NCBI GenBank assembly: GCA_963713275.1
Contig: CAVQLG010000007.1
Coordinates: forward strand, 186,001-250,000
Direction: 5' to 3'
Length of the DNA: 64,000 nucleotides
Source of the DNA: CAIWHR01 sp963713275
Lineage (GTDB): Bacteria > Pseudomonadota > Gammaproteobacteria > Burkholderiales > Casimicrobiaceae
This document shows positions 37,079 to 44,908 of the stretch, piece after piece. The translations under genes and the position numbers were made by a program. The notes under the pieces are model-generated. The model saw only the letters and a list, made by a program, of their open reading frames with translations, was not told where the DNA came from and searched no databases. Each line of letters starts with the position of its first letter. The first letter of the stretch is position 1.

Positions 37079-37522
37079 TCACTTGTAGTAGCCGACTGCG
37101 CAGATCTCGCCGCTCACCTTGGTGTAATAGCTGACCTTCTGCACCAGCGGCTCGGTCGTGCCGGGGCGCGGCCACATGTAGGCGACCTCGGAGATCTTCC
37201 CCTCCTGAGCGTCCTTGTACATCTCTGCGCCGATCCGCTTGCCCTGTTTGTCCTGCAGATCCTTCAGGCTCTTCCCGGTGAGCGTCGGGTGAGCGGTGAA
37301 ATTGCCGTCGGGTCCGCCACAGAAGACGTAGAGGTCGCGATCCTTGTAGCCGCCCTCGCCCTTGGCGAACTGCGACAGCGCCGCGGACTTGTTCGCCTTC
37401 ACCGCCGCCACCGCTTTCTCGAGCATCGCCTTCGCTTCCGCGGCCGTTCCATACTCGGCGGCCCACGCCGTGCCCGCCAGCATCGCCGCAACGATCGTTC
37501 CCAGTACCAGCTTCTTCGTCAT
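37079..37522 (-). CDS. Secreted single-cache-domain protein
   Basis: 147 residues. Signal peptide LVLGTIVAAMLAGTAWA (cleavage after about 21), then a compact domain: EAKAMLEKAVAAVKANKSAA, DLYVFCGGPDGNFTAHP, YMWPRPGTTEPLVQKVSYYT and a final GEICAVGYYK. This is the stand-alone cache domain often seen exported in proteobacteria; cache domains bind small organic ligands. Two cysteines may form a disulfide. It has a strong AAAAGGAG ribosome site and no clear operon partner. Confidence 0.85.
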   Translation of the reverse strand: MTKKLVLGTIVAAMLAGTAWAAEYGTAAEAKAMLEKAVAAVKANKSAALSQFAKGEGGYKDRDLYVFCGGPDGNFTAHPTLTGKSLKDLQDKQGKRIGAEMYKDAQEGKISEVAYMWPRPGTTEPLVQKVSYYTKVSGEICAVGYYK

Positions 37523-37829
37523 GCGTTTCTCCTTTTCGAGTTCATTGACACGATGATGGAATCCGTCGCCCTGGCCACGGACCGTGAATTATCCTCCTTT
37601 CCTCGGCTACCGCGCCGGCACGAGTGCCGAGTGGGGAGTCCGCAGCGCTGACGGCGGTTGATTCTTCGCGTCGAGCCGGAGCATGCGTTCGATGACGCAG
37701 CCCACCCCCCGCGCGCCGCCCTTGGCTCCGGCCGGATTGTGCCATCATCCGACGATGGCTGTTCGCACCTGTACCCGCCGGCACGGCGTGCGGCGCCTCG
37801 ACGCGCGGGCGCGCTGAGGTCGCGCGCCG
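37523..37829. other. Intergenic, divergent, between cache and rsmE genes
   Basis: 307 bases with no gene. A GATAAT box on the minus strand near 37588 could serve the cache gene. Nothing else stands out. Confidence 0.4.
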
Positions 37830-38564
37830 ATGCTCGTTCCGCGCTTCCATGTGGCGCTGGCGCTGGGACCGGATGCGGTCGGTGCGGTCGTGGAGCTGCC
37901 TGCGGCGGTGGCGCACCACGCGGTTCGCGTGCTGCGTCTCGCGGAAGGGCGGGCGCTGGCGCTGTTCGATGGTCGCGGCGGCGAGTGCGCGGCCACGTTG
38001 CTTCGCGCCGACAGGCGCGGCGCGTCCGTGCGCATCGATCGTTTCGATCCGGTGGAGCGCGAATCGGCGCTCGGCGTCACGCTGGCGCAGGCGGTCATCG
38101 CCAACGATAGGATGGATCATGCAGTGCGCAAGGCGACCGAGCTCGGCGCGAGCGCGCTGCAGCCGGTGCTCACCGCGCGCAGCGCGCCGCACCCCGCCGG
38201 CGAGGCGGCCGAGCGGCGCCGGCATCATTGGCAGCAGGTGGCCGTCGCCGCCTGCGAGCAATGCGGTCGCAATCGCGTGCCGCGGGTCGCCCTGGCGCTG
38301 CCGCTCGCGCAGTGGCTCGCCGCGTGGCGGGGGAGCGGGCTGGTCCTTGCGCCCGAAGCAAACGAATCGCTGTCCACGCTGGCGCAGCCTGCCGGTCCGC
38401 TGGCGCTGTTGGTCGGCCCGGAGGGCGGTTTCGCGCCGGACGAAGTCGCCGCCGCGGAGCACGCCGGCTGGCGGGCGGTGGGCCTGGGGCCGCGCGTCCT
38501 GCGTGCGGACACGGCAGGGCCGGCCGCGCTCGCGGCGATGCAGGCGCTCTGGGGCGACGTCTGA
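37830..38564 (+). CDS. rsmE: 16S rRNA m3U1498 methyltransferase
   Basis: 244 residues. N-terminal PUA-like part (PRFHVALALG, AHHAVRVLRLAEG) and a SPOUT methyltransferase part with KATELGASALQPVLTARSA, QQVAVAACEQCGRNRVPRV and the SAM-binding knot LALLVGPEGGFAPDE and LGPRVLRADTAGPAAL. It methylates N3 of U1498 in the 30S decoding region. A short stretch of this gene has a decayed near-copy at 17963-18060. Confidence 0.9.
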   Translation: MLVPRFHVALALGPDAVGAVVELPAAVAHHAVRVLRLAEGRALALFDGRGGECAATLLRADRRGASVRIDRFDPVERESALGVTLAQAVIANDRMDHAVRKATELGASALQPVLTARSAPHPAGEAAERRRHHWQQVAVAACEQCGRNRVPRVALALPLAQWLAAWRGSGLVLAPEANESLSTLAQPAGPLALLVGPEGGFAPDEVAAAEHAGWRAVGLGPRVLRADTAGPAALAAMQALWGDV

Positions 38565-38681
38565 CCGCTGTGGGTGGGGCCGCCGCGGCTGCACCGAATG
38601 GGTAGAATCTACGGTCTCGCCGGAGCACGCGAGCCGCGATCGGCTGCGCAGCCGCGGCGCGCACCTCACGGAGAACCCGAA

Positions 38682-39350
38682 ATGAACGTCCTGATCGTGC
38701 TGGCTCACCCGGAGCCAAAGAGCTTCAACGGCGCCTTGTTCGACACCGCCGTGCGTACGCTCTCCGCGCTCGGGCACGCGGTCGTGACCAGCGACCTCTA
38801 CCGGATGCGCTTCAACCCGGTATCCGACCGTCACAACTTCCGGACGGTGAAGGATCCCGCCTTCCTGAAGTTGCAGATCGAGGAGACCTATGCGACCGAA
38901 TGCGACGCCTTCGTGCCGGAGATCGAGACCGAGATTCGCAAGATCGAGGCCTGCGACCTGATGATTCTCCAGTTCCCGCTGTGGTGGTTCGGCCTGCCGG
39001 CGATCCTCAAGGGGTGGGCCGACCGAGTGCTTGCGATGGGACGCACCTACGGCTACGGCAACATCTACGCGACCGGCAAGTTCCGGGGCAAGCGGGCGCT
39101 GCTGTCGCTCACCACGGGAGGGCCTGCCGAGGCTTACCGCAAAGGCGGCTTCAACGGCGATATCGACGCGATCCTGCGGCCCATCCAGCGCGGGATCCTG
39201 CAATTCGTTGGGTTCGATGTGCTTGCGCCGCAGATCCACTACGGCCCGGTGCGCGTGAACGACGCGCAGCGCGAGCGCTGGATCGCGGACTACGCCCGGC
39301 GCCTCGGCGCGGTTGCGGGCGAAACGCCGATCGAGGTTGGCGGGTACTGA
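38682..39350 (+). CDS. NAD(P)H-dependent FMN/FAD quinone reductase, flavodoxin-2 fold
   Basis: 222 residues from MNVLIVLAHPEPKSFNGAL. The phosphate-binding loop HPEPKSFN, LQFPLWWFGLPAILKGWADR and ALLSLTTGGPAEAYRKGGFN match NQO1/MdaB/KefF-type flavoproteins, which reduce quinones by two electrons. TAGAAT lies about 80 bases upstream and could be the -10 box. It is convergent with holA. Confidence 0.87.
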   Translation: MNVLIVLAHPEPKSFNGALFDTAVRTLSALGHAVVTSDLYRMRFNPVSDRHNFRTVKDPAFLKLQIEETYATECDAFVPEIETEIRKIEACDLMILQFPLWWFGLPAILKGWADRVLAMGRTYGYGNIYATGKFRGKRALLSLTTGGPAEAYRKGGFNGDIDAILRPIQRGILQFVGFDVLAPQIHYGPVRVNDAQRERWIADYARRLGAVAGETPIEVGGY

Positions 39351-39474
39351 GCAGCCGAGCGCTGATCGTCGTAAGCGGGAAGGGCTCTTCGCGCGAGCGA
39401 GCGACGCAGACCACCCGCGCACGAGACTTGGTCTTGGCCTCGGGGGCGAGCCGGCACGCCTCGCGTCGCCGCCT

Positions 39475-40506
39475 TCAGGCTGGCCCTGCAGGCGGGAACA
39501 CCGGTTTGCCGGCAAGCGCCAGCGCGAGTGCCCGCAGCTCGTCCCAGACCGCGCCGCGGCCGATGCCTTTCGCCAGCGCGTCGAGGCGCGCGAGATCGTG
39601 CAGCAGCGGCAGCACTGTGTCGGCACGCAGGCGCCGCGCTGCGAGCTCCATCGCGGCCTGCCGCTTGCCCCAGACGCGCGCGTTGCGTACCGCCGTCGCG
39701 GCCGGAGTGCCTGCCGCCTGCGCGGCGAGAACCGTCACCAGCGCGTGCAAGTCCTCGCCGCACTGCCAGAGCAGAAGCTGGATGCCCTCGCCTTCGGCTT
39801 CGAGCGCGGCGATGATGCGGATCGCGCGCGCTGCGTCTCCCGCCAGCCACGCCTCGGAAAGCTGGAAGACGTCGAAACGGGCGACGTCTGCAACCGCGCG
39901 CTCGACCGCCTCGTGTGCAAGCTCGCCGGCAGGCAACAGCAGGCCGAGCTTCTCGATTTCCTGCCGGGCGGCGAAGAGGTTGCCCTCGCAGCGATGCGCG
40001 AGGAAAGCGAGCGTTTCCGTCGCGGCGCGTTGGTCCTGGCGCGCGAGCCGGCCGGCGATCCACGCCGGCAGCTCGCCGCGCTCCAGCGGATGGACCGCTA
40101 CGGCGACGCCTGCCGCGGCGAGCCCCTGGAACCAGGCGGACGACTGCGCGGCGCGGTCGAGCCGGGGCAGCGTCACCAGGAGCACCTGGTCAGGAGGGGG
40201 GCGCCCGGCATAGGCCTCGAGCGCCCGCGCGCCCTCGGTGCCGGGTTTGCCGCCCGGGATGCGCAGGTCGACGAGCTTGCGAGCGCCGAACAGCCCCAGG
40301 TTCGCGCCGGCAGCGACGAACGCGTCCCAGCGGAAGTCGCGCTCGACGACCAGCACCTCGCGCTCGTCGCAGCCGTGCCGCCGGGCGGCGGCACGGATGG
40401 CGTCGCCGGCCTCGATCGCAAGCAGCGGCTCGTCGCCGTGCACGACATAGATCTGCGCCAGCATGCGGGCGAGGTGCTCGTCGAGCTTGCGGGCGTGGAT
40501 GTCCAC
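39475..40506 (-). CDS. holA: DNA polymerase III delta subunit
   Basis: 343 residues from a GTG at 40506, the usual length for HolA. Sequence features: AQIYVVHGDEPLLAIEAGDA, RDFRWDAFVAAGANLGLFGA, DQVLLVTLPRLDRAAQ, AHRCEGNLFAARQEIEKLGL and SEAWLAGDAARAIRIIAALE. It is the clamp-loader wrench subunit. A longer frame reaches 40797 but overlaps the REP-like element and lptE. It belongs to the conserved leuS-lptE-holA order; the element at 40508 now sits between lptE and its start codon. Confidence 0.88.
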   Translation of the reverse strand: MDIHARKLDEHLARMLAQIYVVHGDEPLLAIEAGDAIRAAARRHGCDEREVLVVERDFRWDAFVAAGANLGLFGARKLVDLRIPGGKPGTEGARALEAYAGRPPPDQVLLVTLPRLDRAAQSSAWFQGLAAAGVAVAVHPLERGELPAWIAGRLARQDQRAATETLAFLAHRCEGNLFAARQEIEKLGLLLPAGELAHEAVERAVADVARFDVFQLSEAWLAGDAARAIRIIAALEAEGEGIQLLLWQCGEDLHALVTVLAAQAAGTPAATAVRNARVWGKRQAAMELAARRLRADTVLPLLHDLARLDALAKGIGRGAVWDELRALALALAGKPVFPPAGPA

Positions 40507-40507
40507 G

Positions 40508-40616
40508 ACTGGGGTCAGAGCCGTGCCGAATTGGGGACAGAGCCGTAACTTCCGCTGCAGTCTGAGCCAACGCGAATCGATGTTCGGGATATTACGGCTC
40601 TGACCGCAATTCACCC
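40508..40616. repeat. REP/MITE-like element with GGGGTCAGAGCC-type ends
   Basis: The left end reads GGGGTCAGAGCCGTGC and, 20 bases on, GGGGACAGAGCCGTAA; the right end reads ATTACGGCTCTGACCGCAAT, whose complement repeats GGTCAGAGCCGTAAT. The ends thus form inverted copies of a (G)GTCAGAGCCGT motif around a non-repeated centre. Such motifs are typical of REP sequences moved by RAYT transposases in proteobacteria. It lies exactly between lptE and holA. Confidence 0.7.
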
Positions 40617-40618
40617 AT

Positions 40619-41143
40619 TCAGGACGGCCGCTTGGCGGCCTGCAGACGGCGCGCGATCTGCTGTACGGCGTCGCCTTGCATCTCCTTGAGCAGGCGGACT
40701 TCCTCGTATTCTCGCGCCAGGACTTCGGTTTCGCTGATGGTGTAGCTGCGCCGGAGCACGATCTGCGAACCCGGCAGCCATTCGCGGCCGGCGGCATCGT
40801 ACAGCCGATACGATACGCGCTTGGTCAGCGCGTACTCGCGCACTTTGCCGCCGCCGGAGAGGGCCAGCACCGACTTGTCGTCGACCGGCGTCTGAACATC
40901 GAGGATGACCTCCGCGGCCGCCGCGCTGTCGAGCACGCGCGCGCCGCCGGCGCCTTCGAGGGTGCGCTTCAGGTCCTGGACGATCGGCGAGCCGGCCGGC
41001 ACGTTAAGGTAGATGGTCGAGAACGGGTAGTGGAAGTCGCCGCGCAGTTGGAAGCCGCAGGCAACCGCCACCAGTGCCGCGCCGAGCGCGAGCAACCCGC
41101 GAAGCAATGCCCTCGGTGGCGAGGGGACGCGGCCGGTTGTCAT
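40619..41143 (-). CDS. lptE: LPS-assembly lipoprotein
   Basis: 174 residues starting at MTTGRVPSPPRALL. Lipoprotein signal with lipobox LVAVAC, then GFQLRGDFHYPFSTIYLNVP and ILRRSYTISETEVLAREYEE, standard for LptE, the outer-membrane plug of the LptD/E complex that inserts lipopolysaccharide. The start is two bases before the leuS stop, consistent with a shared transcript. Confidence 0.88.
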   Translation of the reverse strand: MTTGRVPSPPRALLRGLLALGAALVAVACGFQLRGDFHYPFSTIYLNVPAGSPIVQDLKRTLEGAGGARVLDSAAAAEVILDVQTPVDDKSVLALSGGGKVREYALTKRVSYRLYDAAGREWLPGSQIVLRRSYTISETEVLAREYEEVRLLKEMQGDAVQQIARRLQAAKRPS

Positions 41144-41144
41144 C

Positions 41145-43824
41145 CTAGACCACCACGTTGACGAGCCGGCCCGGGACGACGACGATCTTCCGGACCGCGC
41201 TTCCCGGCGCGTATTTCTGCAGCTCCGGGCTGCGGCGCGCCGCCAGCTCGATCGCCGCCTGGTCGGCATTGGCGGGCACGACGACCTTCCCGCGAAGCTT
41301 GCCGTTGACCTGCAGCATGAGTTCGACCTCGTCCTGCTGCAGCGCGGCAGGATCGACCTCGGGCCAGCGGGCGTCGAGCAGGTCGCCCTCGCGGTCCGCG
41401 TAGCCCAGGTCGCGCCAGAGCACCCAGGTGACGTGCGGCACGACGGGGTAGAGGACGCGCAGCAGGATCGACAGCCCCTCGCGCAGCGCGGCGGATGCGC
41501 CGGCCGCGGCCGGTGGCACCGACTCCAGCGCGTTCAGCATCTTGTATCCGGCCGACACGACGGTGTTGTACTGGATACGCTCGTAGTCGTAGTTGGCCTG
41601 CTTCAGCGTGAGGTGGATCTCCCGGCGGACCGCCTTGACCGGAGCGGCGGGCTCCCCGGCGGCGAGCGGGTCGGCGAGGATCGACGCTGCCGACGAATGC
41701 GCGAACGCCCACAGGCGCTTGAGGAAACGGTAGCCGCCCTCGACGCCGGTATCGGACCATTCGAGCGTCGCCTCCGGGGGAGAGGCGAACATCACGAACA
41801 GCCGCGCGGTGTCGGCGCCGTAGCGCGCGATCAGGTCCTCGGGGTCGACGCCGTTGCGCTCGGACTTGGACATCTTGGTGACACCGCCGTACTCGACCTC
41901 GTTCCCGTCGGCGAGCCGGCCGCCGGCGATGCGCCCGTCGGCGCCGTACGCCGGCGTCACCTCGGCTGGCGGGAAGTAGTCGATTCCGCCCTTGTCGTTG
42001 CGGCGGAAGTAGGTGTGGTTCAGCACCATGCCCTGTGTCAGCAGCCGCGTGAACGGCTCGTCGAACGCGACCAGGCCCAGGTCGCGCATGACCTTGGTCC
42101 AGAACCGCGCGTAGAGCAGGTGCAGGATCGCGTGCTCGATGCCGCCGATGTACTGGTCCATCGGCATCCAGTAGTCGTTGCGCGCATCGACCATCGCCGG
42201 CGCGTCGGGGCACGCATAGCGCATGTAGTACCACGACGAGTCGACGAAGGTGTCCATCGTGTCGGTCTCGCGCCGCGCCGGCGTGCCGCAGCGCGGGCAG
42301 GCGACGTTGAGGAAGTCCTCGCGCTTGGCGAGCGGGTTGCCGCTGCCGTCGGGCACGCAGTCCTCGGGCAGCACCACCGGCAGATCGCGATCCGGCACCG
42401 GCACGTCGCCGCAGTTCGGGCAGTGGATGATCGGGATCGGCGTGCCCCAATAGCGCTGGCGCGAGATGCCCCAGTCGCGCAGCCGGTAGGTCGTCCGCTT
42501 CTCGCCCAGCCCCTTGGCGGCGAGATCGCCGGCGATGGCGTCGACGGCGGCGTCGTACGCGAGGCCGTCGTACTTGCCCGAGTCCACGCAGCGCCCGCGC
42601 GCCTTGTCCTCGTACCACGGCTGCCAATACCTCCGCGGTGAAAGGCTTGCAGGTCGGGTCTCGTTCCGGGGTCGCATCTCCGCTGCGCGGGGCCCCTGCT
42701 ACCCCCTCCACTTCGACGACCTGCCGGATCGGCAGGCCGTACTTCAGCGCGAACGCGAAATCGCGCTCGTCGTGCGCCGGCACGCCCATCACCGCGCCGT
42801 CGCCGTAGCCCAGCAGCACGTAGTTGCCGACCCACACGGGGACTTGTTCGCCGGTCAGCGGATGGGTGACGAAGAGACCGGTGGGCATGCCCTTCTTTTC
42901 CATCGTCGCGAGGTCGGCCTCGGCGACGCTGCCGTGCCGGCACGCGTCGATGAACGCCGCGAGCGCCGGGTTGTCGCGCGCGGCGTGGAGCGCCAACGGG
43001 TGCTCGGCGGCCACGGCGCAGAACGTGACGCCCATGATCGTGTCGGCGCGCGTGGTGAACACGTACAGCCGGCCCTCGCCGATCGGCGCGCCGTCGTTGC
43101 CACGGATGTCGTGCGGGAAGGCGAAGCGCACGCCCTGGCTCTTGCCGATCCAGTTGGCCTGCATCGTCTTCACGCGCTCGGGCCAGCCGGGCATCCGGTC
43201 GAGAAACGCGAGCAGTTCCTCGGCGTAGTCGGTGATCTGCAGGTAGTAGCCGGGGATCTCGCGTTTCTCGACCACGGCGCCGGTGCGCCAGCCGCGGCCG
43301 TCGATCACCTGCTCGTTGGCGAGCACCGTCTGGTCGACCGGATCCCAGTTGACCACCTGCGTCCTGCGGTAGGCGATGCCCTTCTCCAGCATGCGCAGGA
43401 ACAGCCACTGGTTCCACTTGTAGTACGCCGGGTCGCAGGCGGCGATCTCCCGCGACCAGTCGATCGCGAGCCCCATCGCCTGCATCTGCCGCTTCATGTA
43501 GGCGATGTTCTCGTAGGTCCACCGCGCCGGCGGCACGCCGTTCTTCATCGCCGCGTTCTCGGCCGGCAGGCCGAAGGCGTCCCAGCCCATGGGCATCAGC
43601 ACGTTGTAGCCCTGCATCCGCAGCTGCCGGACCATCACGTCGTTGATCGTGTAGTTGCGTACGTGCCCCATGTGCAGGCGGCCCGACGGGTAGGGCAGCA
43701 TCGAGACGCAGTAGAACTTGCCCTTGGGGAAGCGCGGGTCGTCCTCGCGGGCGCGGTAGGCGTCGACGGCATTCCAGTGCGCCTGAGCGGCGGCTTCGAT
43801 CTCGGCGGGGTGGTAGGGCTTCAT
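41145..43824 (-). CDS. leuS: Leucyl-tRNA synthetase, apparent one-base frameshift and REP insertion
   Basis: 892 residues if one base is skipped at 42626-42627. The first part has HMGHVRNYT (HIGH motif) and the editing domain TTRADTIMGVTFCAVAAEHP and GYGDGAVMGVPAHDERD; the second has GKYDGLAYDAAVDAIAGDL, DWGISRQRYWGTPIPIIHC and GVTKMSKSERNGVDPEDLI (KMSKS). The frame changes between PFTAEV and WQPWYEDKARG, where an extra base (AA dinucleotide on the + strand) splits the codons. Just before it a 40-base repeat adds about 17 residues (VAGAPRSGDATPERDPT), absent from usual LeuS. leuS is essential, so an assembly error is likely. Confidence 0.85.
42666..42705. repeat. Copy of the MITE core inside leuS
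   Basis: Contains GGGGTCGCATC, an internal hairpin and GCGGGGCCCCTGCT, shared with 57058-57096 inside the MITE-like element (about 33 of 40 positions by eye). Read on the minus strand it is in frame and encodes VAGAPRSGDATPE-type residues of LeuS. Confidence 0.65.
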
Positions 43825-43929
43825 GGCGTGGATGGTCTACCGCGGGCGAGGGCCTCGCGCCGCGGCGCGGACGCAAACGGAGAATTATACCGGCGAGGGC
43901 GCGGCCCCCGTCCGTTGCTTGCTCGCCGT

Positions 43930-44508
43930 TCAGCCCGCGGCCCCATCGCCGGCGAGGAGCGCGTAGATTCCCAGTCCGGCGAACAGCAGCGCAGCGCAGA
44001 TGCGCACCGCCTTGAACGGGATCCGCGCCGACGCGGCCTTGCCGACCATCACCACCGGCACGTTGGCGAGCAGCATGCCGAGTGTCGTTCCGATCACCAC
44101 CGCGGCGAGCGAGGCGAACCTGGCCGCGAGCACCACGGTCGCGACCTGCGTCTTGTCGCCCATCTCGGCCAGGAAGAACGCGACGACCGTGACCCCGAAC
44201 ACGCCCCAGCGCGACGCCGGCGGCGGCTGGTCGTCGTCGTCGAGCGTGTCGGGCTTGAGCGCCCACAGCGCGACGGCGAAGAACGACAACGCCACCGCCC
44301 ACCGCAGATACTCGGCCGGGATCACTCCCTGCAGCAGGTTGCCGAGGTAGCCGGCCAGCGTATGGTTGGCGATCGTCGCGGCGAAGATGCCGGCGATGAT
44401 CGGCAGCGGCCGCTGGAAGCGGGCGGCGAGCACGAGCGCGAGCAGCTGCGTCTTGTCGCCGATCTCGCCCAGGGCGACGACGGCGGTCGAGACGAGGAAG
44501 GCTTCCAT
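43930..44508 (-). CDS. TMEM165/UPF0016-family cation transporter, probable manganese exporter
   Basis: 192 residues from MEAFLVSTAVVALGEIGDKT. Two copies of the family signature are present: ALGEIGDKTQLLAL and LAEMGDKTQVATV, each in a three-helix repeat, with Glu and Asp in the membrane forming the cation site. Six helices in all. Family members export Mn2+ (and possibly Ca2+). The upstream yybP-ykoY riboswitch makes Mn2+ export the most likely role. Confidence 0.88.
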   Translation of the reverse strand: MEAFLVSTAVVALGEIGDKTQLLALVLAARFQRPLPIIAGIFAATIANHTLAGYLGNLLQGVIPAEYLRWAVALSFFAVALWALKPDTLDDDDQPPPASRWGVFGVTVVAFFLAEMGDKTQVATVVLAARFASLAAVVIGTTLGMLLANVPVVMVGKAASARIPFKAVRICAALLFAGLGIYALLAGDGAAG

Positions 44509-44582
44509 CGGGGCTTTCGGGGGTCGGATGGCGCCCGGGCCAACGGCGTGCGCTGTCATCCGTGCCCGGGTCGAAAGGCGCG

Positions 44583-44706
44583 TCGCCGATGGTCTCGCCG
44601 ATCCCGCGCCGCGTGCGGGGCCGGGTGCGCCATGACCCCGGTAACGCGGGTCAAGCATGCTGACGCACCTCCCTCGACATCGAGGGCGGCGACTCCCCAA
44701 AAAAGT
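44583..44706 (-). ncRNA. yybP-ykoY manganese riboswitch
   Basis: In minus-strand order the leader shows TTGGGGAGTCGCC, a hairpin CCCTCGATGTCGAGGG, GTGCGTCAGCATGC, GACCCGCGTTACCGGGGTC, GGCGCACCCGG and, after another stem, GGCGAGACCATCG. These are the conserved segments of the yybP-ykoY class, ending about 75 bases before the start of the transporter gene. The class senses Mn2+ and turns on export or folding genes when it binds. A TAGAAT -10 box lies just upstream (complement of 44712-44717). Confidence 0.8.
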
Positions 44707-44908
44707 GGCCATTCTACCAAGCCTCGGACGGGCGCGCGTCCGCGCGCGTTAGAATGGCGCCGGCCCCGGGCACCGGCACCGGCGGCGGGAACCAAAGCCC
44801 TCGGCCACGGCACCAAGGGGGCAGGGCGTTGCGACGCCGCAACGATGCCGCGCCCGATTCAACCTCCCGGTTCGTTCCGACCGATCCATCCGACCGATCC
44901 GCCCAGGC

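Noticed and set aside
40507..40797. Longer N-terminus for HolA
   Set aside because: It would be encoded by the REP-like element and the lptE 3' end; the GTG at 40506 gives the normal 343-residue length.
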